This document shows, piece by piece, positions 9,080 through 17,455 of a stretch of DNA of 64,000 nucleotides. The translations under genes were made by a program, and so were the position numbers. How positions within the stretch are numbered: position 1 is the stretch's first letter; every line of letters begins with the position of its first letter. The DNA comes from Sphaerotilus sulfidivorans (lineage in GTDB: Bacteria; Pseudomonadota; Gammaproteobacteria; Burkholderiales; Burkholderiaceae_C), in NCBI RefSeq assembly GCF_013426975.1, contig NZ_JACCPY010000006.1:122211-186210 (forward strand), given 5' to 3'. The notes under the pieces are model-generated. The model made no database searches. It was not told the origin of the DNA and was given only the letters and a program-made list of their open reading frames with translations.

Positions 9080-9153
9080 AAGCGGCTAGAATCTTAATTC
9101 TTTCTTTCAGCCGCTGGGCCCTGTCACGTCCGTGCAGGGCCGGAACGATCTTC

Positions 9154-10452
9154 ATGTCCAGCTCACGCCCGCAATCACGTCCGCACACGCACACCCGACC
9201 GCTGACGGTCCTGACCTCGCTGTTCTTCATGTGGGGTCTGATCACCTCGCTGAACGACATCCTCATCCCGCACCTGAAGGCGATGTTCTCGCTGAGCTAT
9301 GTGCAGGCGATGCTGATCCAGTTCTGCTTCTTCGCGGCCTATTTCCTGGTCTCGGTGCCGGCGGGCCGGCTGCTGCAGCGCCTGGGCTACCAGCGCGGCA
9401 TCGTCACCGGGCTGTGCATCGCCGCGGTGGGCTGCCTGATGTTCGGTCCGGCCGAGAGCCTGCATTCCTATCCGCTGTTCCTGGGCGCGCTGTTCGTGCT
9501 GGCCGCGGGCATCACGCTGCTGCAGGTGGCGGCCAATCCCTATGTGACGCTGCTGGGCCGTCCGGAGACGGCCTCGAGCCGGCTGAACCTGACGCAGGCC
9601 TTCAACTCGCTGGGCGCGACGCTGGGCCCCTTGCTGGGCGCGGTGCTGATCCTGGGCGCGGCCGATCAGGCCGCCTCGGCGGCGCAGGGCGGTGACAGCG
9701 TGCAGGGCCCGTACCAGGCGCTGGCCGCGGCGCTGTTCGTGCTGGCGCTGGTGATGGCGATGTTCCGCCTGCCCGACGCCCGCGAGATCGAGCGTGCCGC
9801 CGAGCAGGCCGGCCCCGGCGACCTGCCGGCCGGCGAGCGCGGCCGCCTGATGGCGCACCGCCATCTGGTGCTGGGCGCGGTGGCGATCTTTGCCTATGTG
9901 GGCGCGGAGGTCAGCATCGGCAGCTTCCTGATCAACCTGATGGCCGATCCCTCGATCGCCGGCCTGGACCATGTGCAGGCGGGCAAGTACCTGGCGCTGT
10001 ACTGGGGCGCGGCGATGGTGGGCCGCTTCGCCGGCAGCGCGATCATGCGTCACATCCCAGCCAGCCGGGTGCTGGCGCTGGTGGCGGCGGCCAATGTGGT
10101 GCTGATCGGCGCGGCGATCGTGCTGGGCGGCCCGGCGGCGATGTGGCTGCTGCTGGCCACCGGCCTGATGAACTCGGTGATGTTCCCGACCATCTTCTCG
10201 CTGGCGCTGGAAGGTCTGGGCGCGCTGACCAGCCGGGGCTCGGGCCTGCTGTGCATGGCCATCGTCGGCGGCGCGATCGTGCCGCTGCTGCAGGCACTGG
10301 TGGCCGATCATGTCGGCCTGCTGGTGTCCTTCGCGGTGCCGCTGGTCTGCTATGTCTACATCGCGCACTACGGCGCGGCCGGTCACCGTCCGGTGGCGGT
10401 CGAGTCCGCCGAGCCGCCGCCGGCCGGCGCCGCGCTGGGCGCTGCGGCCTGA
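9154..10452 (+). CDS. MFS sugar transporter, FucP/GluP type
   Basis: This is a 432-residue inner-membrane protein of the major facilitator superfamily with about 12 hydrophobic segments. The N-terminal pattern LTSLFFMWGLITSLNDILIPHLK matches the fucose/glucose-galactose H+ symporters (FucP, GluP), as do VQAMLIQFCFFAAYFLVSVPAGRL, QVAANPYVTLLG and LNLTQAFNSLGATLGPLLG. The second half contains GAEVSIGSFLINL and LYWGAAMVGRFAGS, also family signatures. The likely role is proton-coupled uptake of a hexose or deoxyhexose; the exact sugar cannot be read from the sequence. The start is the ATG at 9154. It sits alone behind nadB with its own AT-rich upstream region and converges on the ComFB-like gene. 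Confidence 0.88.
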   Translation: MSSSRPQSRPHTHTRPLTVLTSLFFMWGLITSLNDILIPHLKAMFSLSYVQAMLIQFCFFAAYFLVSVPAGRLLQRLGYQRGIVTGLCIAAVGCLMFGPAESLHSYPLFLGALFVLAAGITLLQVAANPYVTLLGRPETASSRLNLTQAFNSLGATLGPLLGAVLILGAADQAASAAQGGDSVQGPYQALAAALFVLALVMAMFRLPDAREIERAAEQAGPGDLPAGERGRLMAHRHLVLGAVAIFAYVGAEVSIGSFLINLMADPSIAGLDHVQAGKYLALYWGAAMVGRFAGSAIMRHIPASRVLALVAAANVVLIGAAIVLGGPAAMWLLLATGLMNSVMFPTIFSLALEGLGALTSRGSGLLCMAIVGGAIVPLLQALVADHVGLLVSFAVPLVCYVYIAHYGAAGHRPVAVESAEPPPAGAALGAAA

Positions 10453-10477
10453 ACCGCCAGAACGGTCTGAACGCGGA

Positions 10478-10768
10478 TCAACGGCGGGCGCGCATCGCGA
10501 TGCGCGCCTGCACGAACTCGAACGCGTAGGTCACCGCCTCGCCGATCGTCTGCTCGATCGCGAGGCGTTCCTTTTCGGTCAGGTAGAAGTTCAGGTCCAC
10601 CGTGTGGCGGATGTAGCGCGAGCCCAGCCGGTTGAGCGCGACGCAGGCCACGTCGGGCAGCGCGTCGGCCTCGAGGTAGGGATAGTTCGGCGCCAGCCGG
10701 CTGACCGCGTCGAAGACCGGGCGCTCGTAGTGGTTGTGGACCGAGGTGAAGTCGATGTTCGTCGTCAT
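10478..10768 (-). CDS. Late competence ComFB-like protein
   Basis: This 96-residue protein carries the ComFB pattern: VHNHYERPVFDAVSR near the start, then LPDVACVALNRLGSRYIRHTVDLNFYL, then an acidic/helical end EKERLAIEQTIGEAVTYAFEFV. ComFB is encoded in the Bacillus comF locus, and related small proteins are widespread in proteobacteria and cyanobacteria, where some are linked to second-messenger binding. No function can be claimed here. The ATG at 10768 was chosen because the domain begins right after it. It follows nadA by 98 bases on the same strand, so it may be the last gene of the 14515-to-10478 transcription unit. Its 3' end faces that of the MFS gene with a 25-base gap. Confidence 0.75.
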   Translation of the reverse strand: MTTNIDFTSVHNHYERPVFDAVSRLAPNYPYLEADALPDVACVALNRLGSRYIRHTVDLNFYLTEKERLAIEQTIGEAVTYAFEFVQARIAMRARR

Positions 10769-10866
10769 GGCCAGGTCGGAGGTCGGGTCGTGAAGTCGGA
10801 TGCGGGATCCGTCTTCATCGGCCCGGCCCGGACCTGACTTGAACCGCTTCGGCCCGCGCCGCCGGC

Positions 10867-11979
10867 TCAGGCCGCGCCGATGTTGGGCACGAAGCCCTGG
10901 GCCGGCCTGGCGATCGCGGCCGGATTGGCCTTGACGAAGTCGAGCATGCGGTCGATGCAGCCCAGCGCCTGCGAGCGCACCGGCTCCTCGACATGGATCT
11001 CGCCGCTGCCCTTCTCCAGGCAGTCGATCACGCCCTGCAGCGCGTTCATCGCCATCCACGGGCAGTGCGCGCAGCTCTTGCAGGTGGCGCTGTTGCCGGC
11101 GGTCGGCGCCTCGATCAGACGCTTGTTCGGCGCGGCCTGCTTCATGCGGTGGAACATGCCGTTGTCGGTGGCGACGATGAACTCGGGCGCGTCCATCTCG
11201 ATGACCGCCTTGAGCAGCTGCGCGGTCGAGCCGACCACGTCGGCCTGCTCGACGACGCTCTGCGGCGACTCGGGGTGCACGAGCACCTTGGCCAGCGGAT
11301 GCTCCTGGCGCAGCAGCTCCAGCTCGGTGCCCTTGAACTCGTTGTGCACGATGCAGTCGCCGCTCCACATCAGCATGTCGGCGCCGGTCTGGCGCTGCAC
11401 ATAGCTGCCGAGGTGGCGGTCCGGCGCCCACAGGATCTTCTTGCCCTGCGCATGCAGGTGGCCGACGATGGACAGCGCGCAGGAGCTGGTGACCATCCAG
11501 TCGGCGCGGGCCTTCACCGCGGCGCTGGTGTTGGCGTAGACCACCACGGTGCGGTCCGGGTGCGCGTCGCAGAAGGCGGCGAACTGGTCGGCCGGGCAGC
11601 CCAGGTCGAGCGAGCAGGTCGCGTCCAGGTCGGGCATCAGCACCCGCTTCTCGGGACTGAGGATCTTGGCGCTCTCGCCCATGAAGCGCACGCCGGCCAC
11701 GATCAGGGTCTGCGCGGCATGGTCGCGGCCGAAGCGCGCCATCTCGAGCGAGTCGGACACGCAGCCGCCGGTCTCGACCGCCAGGTCCTGCAGATCGCCG
11801 TCGACGTAGTAGTGGGCCACCAGCACCGCGCCGCGCTCCTTCAGCAGCGTGCGGGCGCGCTCCTTCAGGTGAGCGCGCTCGTCGCGGGTCAGCGGCTTGG
11901 GGGCCTTGGCCCAGGCCAGCGCGGTGCAGCTCTGGCCGCTGGCGTCCTGGCGGGTGTAGTCGAATTGGAGTCCGTTCAT
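10867..11979 (-). CDS. nadA: Quinolinate synthase NadA
   Basis: NadA condenses iminoaspartate with dihydroxyacetone phosphate to quinolinate using a [4Fe-4S] cluster. The 370-residue protein has the family landmarks [41 protein letters not shown] and [10 protein letters not shown] (cluster Cys). Others are [30 protein letters not shown] (cluster Cys), [20 protein letters not shown] and [13 protein letters not shown] (third cluster Cys). All three expected cluster regions are present. The length is that of the proteobacterial long type. Paralogue 2 ends 44 bases upstream on the same strand and the ComFB-like gene follows, suggesting one transcript. With nadB (7325) and nadC-serB (18413) the window encodes the full route from aspartate to nicotinate mononucleotide. 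Confidence 0.95.
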   Translation of the reverse strand: MNGLQFDYTRQDASGQSCTALAWAKAPKPLTRDERAHLKERARTLLKERGAVLVAHYYVDGDLQDLAVETGGCVSDSLEMARFGRDHAAQTLIVAGVRFMGESAKILSPEKRVLMPDLDATCSLDLGCPADQFAAFCDAHPDRTVVVYANTSAAVKARADWMVTSSCALSIVGHLHAQGKKILWAPDRHLGSYVQRQTGADMLMWSGDCIVHNEFKGTELELLRQEHPLAKVLVHPESPQSVVEQADVVGSTAQLLKAVIEMDAPEFIVATDNGMFHRMKQAAPNKRLIEAPTAGNSATCKSCAHCPWMAMNALQGVIDCLEKGSGEIHVEEPVRSQALGCIDRMLDFVKANPAAIARPAQGFVPNIGAA

Positions 11980-12023
11980 GGTCGGTCTGGATCGTCGGTC
12001 TGGAGCGCGATCCTAGCCGAGAC

Positions 12024-13133
12024 TCAGCAGCCCTGATGGCGTGCCACCGCCGCCTGCCAGCGCGAGGCCGACAGATCGCCGAACTGGCGGTCGATGCACA
12101 CCAGCAGCAGCAGGTCGGTGCGCTGCGGCATCGGCAGCATCAGATGGTGATGCTCGGCATCGGACCAGAGCAGCTCCTGCAGCTCCTGCAGCGCAGGCTT
12201 GGGCGCGTCCGGCCTCAGACCGGCCTGCCACATCGCGCTGCCCTGACGGGCGGACCGCTCGGCCAGGTCCGCGGCGCGTTCGGTGAGGGCCTGCAGCGAC
12301 AGCAGTTCGGCCGAGCCGCTCTCCACCAGCGCGGCAGCGACCACGCCCGGGCCCATCGCCGCCAGCTCCAGCAGGCGCTCCACGCGCGAGAAGTCGAGCG
12401 ATCCGGCCGGATCGCCCTGTTCGTCATGCGGCGCGTCGTGCAGCGGCGGCAGTTCAGGCGTCGCGATCGGTGGGGCGATGGGGGCGGTCTGGACGGGCGT
12501 GGCGGGCATGGGAAGGGAAATGGGAATCTCGGTCGTGGCGCGCAGCCGGGCCAGCAGCAGGCGGGTCCAGTCCGGATCGGCGCTGCGGCCGGGGTGCTCG
12601 ATCACCCGGACATTCAGGCCGCGCGGCCACAGCGCCTGGCGAAGCGGCTCGCCGCGGCCGGGCGGCTCGGTCGGCACCAGCATCTGCAGCACCGGGCCGC
12701 GCCAGTGGTCGGGACGCAGGCCTTCGCGGATGCGTCGCACCAGGTCCTTGTCGCGGCGGGAGCCGGCCAGCACCAGCGCGGTGCCGGCGCGCGCCAGCAG
12801 ATCCAGCGCCAGGCCGAGCGCGCGGGCATCCTCGGGCGAGGCCTCGACCTGCAGCACGCCCAGCCAGGTGCCTTCCGGCGTCGGCAGCACGGTGCCGCGC
12901 AGCAGGGCCAGCGGGGTTTCGGGCTGGCTCTCGTGCAGCAGCACCACCTCGGACAGGCGGGTGCCGGCGCCGTGGGCCAGCGCCTCCAGACTGAAGCCCG
13001 GCCAGCTGCCGTGCGGATCCCAGGCCACCAGGCAGTCGCCCGGCATCGGGGCCTCGCGTGGGAACAGGCTGTCGAGCGGCGGGGCCTCCGGCTGCGCGGC
13101 CCCGGTGCGCAGTTCGCGTCGCACCGACATCAC
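12024..13133 (-). CDS. Roadblock-like family protein (paralogue 2, divergent)
   Basis: This 369-residue protein is the most diverged member of the three-protein family. The N-terminal domain (about 30-195) has the same order of segments as paralogue 3: CLVAWDPHGSW aligns with ITICDPSHMW, a central VVLLHESQPETPLALLRGTVLP aligns with the RLHMRDQTSLAPL region, then LDLLARAGTALVLAGSRR, then QMLVPTEPP. A Pro/Ala/Ile-rich linker (about 200-240) precedes a C-terminal domain (RVERLLELAAMGPGVVAAALV...) of Roadblock-like size and pattern. Its start overlaps the stop of paralogue 3 by four bases (ATGA), which points to coupled translation and perhaps a complex. nadA follows 44 bases later. Function is unknown. 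Confidence 0.55.
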   Translation of the reverse strand: MMSVRRELRTGAAQPEAPPLDSLFPREAPMPGDCLVAWDPHGSWPGFSLEALAHGAGTRLSEVVLLHESQPETPLALLRGTVLPTPEGTWLGVLQVEASPEDARALGLALDLLARAGTALVLAGSRRDKDLVRRIREGLRPDHWRGPVLQMLVPTEPPGRGEPLRQALWPRGLNVRVIEHPGRSADPDWTRLLLARLRATTEIPISLPMPATPVQTAPIAPPIATPELPPLHDAPHDEQGDPAGSLDFSRVERLLELAAMGPGVVAAALVESGSAELLSLQALTERAADLAERSARQGSAMWQAGLRPDAPKPALQELQELLWSDAEHHHLMLPMPQRTDLLLLVCIDRQFGDLSASRWQAAVARHQGC

Positions 13134-14515
13134 ACCAGCACCTGCTGGGCCTCCATGATGCGGTAGCGTGTCATCGCGAGATTGCTGCGCAGCTTGTCGA
13201 GCACCGACAGGATGAACAGATCGGGATGGGCGCGCAGCGTGCGCAGGATGTGGTAGCGGCTGCCGGCGGTCACCAGGATCTCCTCGAGCGGATCACCCGG
13301 GCGCGAATGGCCGAGCTGCCGCAGCGTGCGCCGGTGCGTCTTCCAGATCTCGGAGGCGGCCAGCGCGGCGCGGTCGATGTCGGGGCCGGGTGCGGGGCAG
13401 GCCACCACCGCGCCGGTGGCGCCGTTGACCAGCGCGACGAAGATCAGCCCGTCGAGCACCGTCAGCTCGTCGAGCACCGCGCGGGCGCGCCGGGCGTCGA
13501 TGCGCGGCTCGATGCCCGACTGCAGGCTCATCGGCGCGCTGACCGGGCCGAAGTCGCTGACCGGCGCGGCCGGCGGTGGCGACAGCGGCGCCAGCGGCGA
13601 CATCAGCGTGGTCGGTGCCTGGCCGACGAACACCATCGAGGGCGTCGGCGAGGAGACGAGCGGCGCCGGTTCAGGCAGCGGCATCGGGGCGCTGGGGCTG
13701 CTCAGCGGCGCCGGTGCGCTGGGCGTGGCCTGCTCGGTGCGCAGCTTCTGCCAGTGCGCGAGCATGCGGTTCCAGACCACGCTGGCGCTGGTGAGCGATT
13801 CGCAGATCGCCTCGACCCGCACCTGGTCGGGCCAGTCGAGCTGCTGGATGCGCTGCATCAGCGCGCCCGAGCTGACCGGCAGCATGAACAGCAGATTGCG
13901 GCACTGCCAGTGCAGGCTGTGGGTGGCCTGGCGGATGTCCTCGAGCATCGAGGCGATGTCGGCCGGCGCCATCGGGCCGATGATTACCACCGACAGGTCG
14001 GAGCGCTCCATCAGCGCGATCTGCACCTCGGCGGCATCGCGGCCCTCGGCCTGGATGTCGGCGTAGTAGATCTTCAGTGTGTCGTCGGTGCGGCGCGGCA
14101 GCGTGGTGCGCTCGATGTCGGCCAGCGGCGCCAGGCTGGTCTGGTCGCGCATGTGCAGCCGCTCGATCGGCTGGCCGCTGGCGTCGGCCAGCGCACGGAT
14201 GACGGCCGCGGCCCACATGTGGGACGGGTCGCAGATGGTGATGAGCTTCTGGCGGACGAAGGTGTCCTTGCGGCTGCCGGCGAAATGGGTGCGCATCGCC
14301 TGCGCGGGCGAGCCCTTGACCAGCAGCTCGTCGCGGTGCGGATCGACCGCGGGCGGCTCGGCGGGCATGCAGTCCTGCTCGTCGGCCACATCCATGATGG
14401 TCGTCGAGATGAAGTCCGCGTCGTGACGGTCAGGTGCCGGGTCGTCCTTGTGGCGACTGGCGCGACTGACCGCCTCCCGCAGCGGAGTGAGGTCGCCAAA
14501 GAGGCTCTTGAGCAT
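13130..14515 (-). CDS. Two-domain protein with Roadblock/LC7 C-terminus (paralogue 3)
   Basis: This 461-residue protein is the clearest member of the family. A polar N-terminal region (1-95) is followed by an alpha/beta domain (about 95-250) with KLITICDPSHMW, ASGQPIERLHMRDQTSL, KIYYADIQAEG, ERSDLSVVIIGPMAPADI and HWQCRNLLFMLP. A Pro-rich linker (about 265-335) leads to a C-terminal Roadblock/LC7-like domain with LDELTVLDGLIFVALV, GATGAVVACPAPG, LEEILVTAGSRYHILRTL and DLFILSVLDKLRSNLAMTRY. The start at 14515 has GAGAAG just upstream; the longer frame above it is non-coding in style. It is the first gene of a likely unit with paralogue 2, nadA and the ComFB-like gene. No catalytic motif is recognised. 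Confidence 0.65.
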   Translation of the reverse strand: MLKSLFGDLTPLREAVSRASRHKDDPAPDRHDADFISTTIMDVADEQDCMPAEPPAVDPHRDELLVKGSPAQAMRTHFAGSRKDTFVRQKLITICDPSHMWAAAVIRALADASGQPIERLHMRDQTSLAPLADIERTTLPRRTDDTLKIYYADIQAEGRDAAEVQIALMERSDLSVVIIGPMAPADIASMLEDIRQATHSLHWQCRNLLFMLPVSSGALMQRIQQLDWPDQVRVEAICESLTSASVVWNRMLAHWQKLRTEQATPSAPAPLSSPSAPMPLPEPAPLVSSPTPSMVFVGQAPTTLMSPLAPLSPPPAAPVSDFGPVSAPMSLQSGIEPRIDARRARAVLDELTVLDGLIFVALVNGATGAVVACPAPGPDIDRAALAASEIWKTHRRTLRQLGHSRPGDPLEEILVTAGSRYHILRTLRAHPDLFILSVLDKLRSNLAMTRYRIMEAQQVLV

Positions 14516-14816
14516 GTTCTTCTCGGGGGTCTTCCGGGTGCGATGTCTGTCCGAAGAGGGTTCCGATGGATGATTTCGGCACGGCGCTACTTTAGTGCCT
14601 GAAACCTTGCGCTGGCTGATTCCGAGTGAAAGTTCATGCTGCAATCTTTTGTGTTGCGTCGGCCTCTTGACTTCGCGTGATTCGATTGGGAACAAAAAAT
14701 CACCGGTACCCCGTTCGGGATGGTGTAGGTGGCATGCCCCTTCATGGGGCGGGCCTGCATTCCCGGGCACACTGCGGGCCGTGCCCCGTTTCCTGACCCT
14801 GATCCTGCCCCCGTCC
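14516..14816. other. Divergent intergenic region before paralogue 3 and dsbD
   Basis: This 301-base gap serves two divergent genes. It is lower in G+C than the genes, mainly at 14600-14705 (TTTTGTGTTGCG, GGGAACAAAAAATC), where both promoters probably lie. A TTGACT hexamer at about 14668 is a possible -35 element for dsbD, but no convincing -10 is seen at the right distance. A short hairpin GCCCC-TTCAT-GGGGC lies near 14736-14750. No open frame, repeat or RNA gene was recognised. Confidence 0.4.
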
Positions 14817-16709
14817 ATGCGTGACCTGATGCTTTTCCGTCTGCCGCTGCGCGCGCTGCTGTCTGCGCTGCTCGGGTTGGTGCTGCTGCTGCCCGCGCTG
14901 GTGCGCGCCGAGGATTTTCTCGAGCCTGATCGCGCCTTCCGTCTCGAGGTCGAGCTGCTCGACGCACGCACGCTGGGGGTGCGCTACACCATCGCGCCCG
15001 GCTACTACCTGTACCGCGAACGCCTGGCGCTGCAGTCCGAGCCGGCCGGGCTGGCGCTGGCGGGCGTGCCGCTGCCGCCGGGCGAACGCAAGTACGACGA
15101 GACCTTCCAGAAGGAGCTGGAGGTCTACCACGACCGGCTGGCCTTCGGCGTCGATCTGGGGCCGCTGCTGGAGGCGGCGCGCGCCGCACCGGGCGGTCCG
15201 GTGCGCATCACGCTCGGCAGCCAGGGCTGCGCCGACAAGGGGCTGTGCTATCCGCCGCGGCGCCAGGTCCTGCAGCTGGAGCTGAAGGACGGCGGTGCGG
15301 CCGGTCTGCAGGCGCTGGCGGTGCGGCTGCTGCCGGAGCAGGAGGACGGAACGCTGGTGCCGCTGGAGGACTTGCCGGGCACCGATCGGTCGCAGGGCCT
15401 CGGCGGCGTGGGTGGCGCGATCGGCGACCGCTTCGCCGCCGCGCTGGGCTCGGGCAGCCTGCTGACGGTGGCGGCGGTGTTCGCGCTGGCCGGCCTGCTG
15501 CTGTCCTTCACGCCCTGCGTGCTGCCGATGGTGCCGATCCTGTCGTCGATCATCGTCGGGCAGGGCGAGCCGGTGTCGCGTGCGCGCGGCCTGGGCCTGT
15601 CGCTGGCCTATGCGCTGGGCATGGCGCTGGTCTACACCGCCTTCGGCGTGGCCGCCGGCCTGGCCGGCGAAGGGCTGGCCGCGGCGCTGCAGACGCCCTG
15701 GGTGCTGGGCGGCTTCGCGCTGCTGCTGGTGCTGCTGTCGCTGTCGATGTTCGGGCTCTACGAGCTGCAGATGCCGGCGGCGCTGCAGTCGCGTCTCAGC
15801 CAGGCCGGCAGCGGCCTGCGTGGCGGGCGCCATGGCGGCGTCTTCCTGCTGGGCGGGCTGTCGGCGCTGATCGTCGGGCCCTGCGTGGCCGCGCCGCTGG
15901 CCGGCGCGCTGGTCTACATCAGCCGCACCGGCGATGTGGTCCTGGGCGGTCTGGCGCTGTTCTCGATGGCGATCGGCATGAGCGTGCCGCTGCTGCTGGT
16001 GGGCCTGTCGGCCGGATCGCTGCTGCCGAAGGCCGGCGCCTGGATGGCGTCGGTCAAGCATGTCTTCGGCGTGCTGCTGCTGGGCGTGGCGCTGTGGATG
16101 GTGCTGCCGCTGCTGCCTGAGGTGATGGCGATGATCGGCTGGGGCGCGCTGGCGCTGGCGCTGGCCGGGGTGCTGTGGCGGGCGGCTCGGCCCGGATCCG
16201 GCGGTCTGGCGGTGCGGGCGCTGGCGCTGGTCTGCGCGCTGCTGGCGCTGGCGCAGTGGGGCGGCGCGGCCAGTGGCGGGCGCGATGCGCTGGCGCCGCT
16301 GGCGCATCTGGGCGTGAACCTGGGCCTGGGCGGCGTGCCTGCTGGCGAGCCGGTGCATTTCCGCCGGGTGCGCACGCTGGCCGAGCTGGAGACGGCGGTG
16401 CGCGAGGCCGGCCGGCCGGTGATGTTCGACTTCTATGCCGACTGGTGCGTGTCCTGCAAGGAAATGGAACGCTACACCTTCACCGACCCGCGGGTGCGCG
16501 AGCGCCTGGCCGGCGTGCTGCTGCTGCAGGTGGACGTGACCGCCAACCATCCCGACGACCGCGAGCTGTTGCGCCGCTTCGGCCTGTTCGGGCCGCCGGC
16601 CATCCTGTTCTTCGACGCGGCCGGGCGCGAGCAGTCCGAGCGCCGGGTGATCGGCTTCCAGAAGGCCGACGACTTTCTCGCCAGCCTGGAGGCGGCCGGC
16701 ATCCGTTGA
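14817..16709 (+). CDS. dsbD: Thiol:disulfide interchange protein DsbD
   Basis: DsbD passes electrons from cytoplasmic thioredoxin through the inner membrane to periplasmic partners such as DsbC and cytochrome c maturation proteins. The 630-residue protein has a signal peptide (LLSALLGLVLLLPALVRA) and an N-terminal immunoglobulin-like domain with the Cys pair in GCADKGLCYPP. A Pro/Asp linker leads to an eight-segment membrane domain with Cys in FTPCVLPMVP and VGPCVAAPLAG. The C-terminal thioredoxin domain has WCVSC in DFYADWCVSCKEMER. All six redox Cys are present. The ATG at 14817 starts just before the signal peptide; an ATG at 14829 is also possible. Genes downstream (rraA, HDOD) are not functionally linked. 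Confidence 0.94.
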   Translation: MRDLMLFRLPLRALLSALLGLVLLLPALVRAEDFLEPDRAFRLEVELLDARTLGVRYTIAPGYYLYRERLALQSEPAGLALAGVPLPPGERKYDETFQKELEVYHDRLAFGVDLGPLLEAARAAPGGPVRITLGSQGCADKGLCYPPRRQVLQLELKDGGAAGLQALAVRLLPEQEDGTLVPLEDLPGTDRSQGLGGVGGAIGDRFAAALGSGSLLTVAAVFALAGLLLSFTPCVLPMVPILSSIIVGQGEPVSRARGLGLSLAYALGMALVYTAFGVAAGLAGEGLAAALQTPWVLGGFALLLVLLSLSMFGLYELQMPAALQSRLSQAGSGLRGGRHGGVFLLGGLSALIVGPCVAAPLAGALVYISRTGDVVLGGLALFSMAIGMSVPLLLVGLSAGSLLPKAGAWMASVKHVFGVLLLGVALWMVLPLLPEVMAMIGWGALALALAGVLWRAARPGSGGLAVRALALVCALLALAQWGGAASGGRDALAPLAHLGVNLGLGGVPAGEPVHFRRVRTLAELETAVREAGRPVMFDFYADWCVSCKEMERYTFTDPRVRERLAGVLLLQVDVTANHPDDRELLRRFGLFGPPAILFFDAAGREQSERRVIGFQKADDFLASLEAAGIR

Positions 16710-16848
16710 CGCCTGCTGACCCGGCGATGGACCCGGCGATTCCGACCTGACGCCGGGCTGACGCTGCGCCAGGGTGCCGTCAGCCCGGCGTGGCATTGTC
16801 GCGGGCCTTTTCACCATCCCGGCCTCGAGACTCGAGAGGAGAGCTTCC

Positions 16849-17349
16849 GTGACGACCGACCTGATCCCGACCTGCGACCTGTGCGACCGCTTCAAGGGCG
16901 ACACCAGCGGCGACTTCCGCGTGCTGCCGCCGGTGTTCCGCGAGTTCGGCGGCCGTGCCGCATTCAGCGGCACCGCGGTGACCGTCAAGTGCTTCGAGGA
17001 CAACACCTCGGTCAAGGCGCTGCTGGAGGGGCCGGGCGAGGGCCGGGTGCTGGTGGTCGACGGTGCTGGCTCGCTGCGCCGCGCGCTGGTGGGGGGCAAC
17101 ATTGGCGCGGCGGCGGCGCGCAACGGCTGGGCCGGCGTCATCGTCGACGGCTGCGTGCGCGACGTGGCCGAGCTGGCGGTCTGCGATGTCGGCATTCGCG
17201 CGCTGGCGCCGATGCCGCTGCCCACCGAGCGGCGCCAGCCCGGCCTGCTCGACCAGCCGGTGCAGATCCAGGGCGTGACGGTGCGCCCCGGCGACTGGAT
17301 CTGCGCCGATGCCGACGGCATCGTGGTGATGGGCGCACGTCCCGCCTGA
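16849..17349 (+). CDS. rraA: RraA-family protein (RNase E inhibitor / HMG-type aldolase family)
   Basis: This 166-residue protein matches the RraA/MenG fold. Members either bind and inhibit RNase E or act as 4-hydroxy-4-methyl-2-oxoglutarate / oxaloacetate aldolases with a divalent metal. Visible family motifs are TCDLCDRF near the start, VLVVDGAGSLRRALVGGNIGAAAARNG, VDGCVRD with the Arg-Asp pair typical of the aldolase active site, and PGDWICADADGIVV. Because R and D of CVRD are kept, enzymatic aldolase activity is plausible, and the annotation as RNase regulator is by family name only. The GTG at 16849 is preferred because AGAGGAGAG precedes it by a proper distance and the protein opens as the family does. 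Confidence 0.88.
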   Translation: MTTDLIPTCDLCDRFKGDTSGDFRVLPPVFREFGGRAAFSGTAVTVKCFEDNTSVKALLEGPGEGRVLVVDGAGSLRRALVGGNIGAAAARNGWAGVIVDGCVRDVAELAVCDVGIRALAPMPLPTERRQPGLLDQPVQIQGVTVRPGDWICADADGIVVMGARPA

Positions 17350-17455
17350 ACCGGGTCCGGCACCCGAACCCCGCACCGTACCCGGAGTCCGTGCACCGTG
17401 CAGACTGCACGGACCCCTGCTTACAGACAGGGCGAACAGGGCCGAAATAGGGCGC

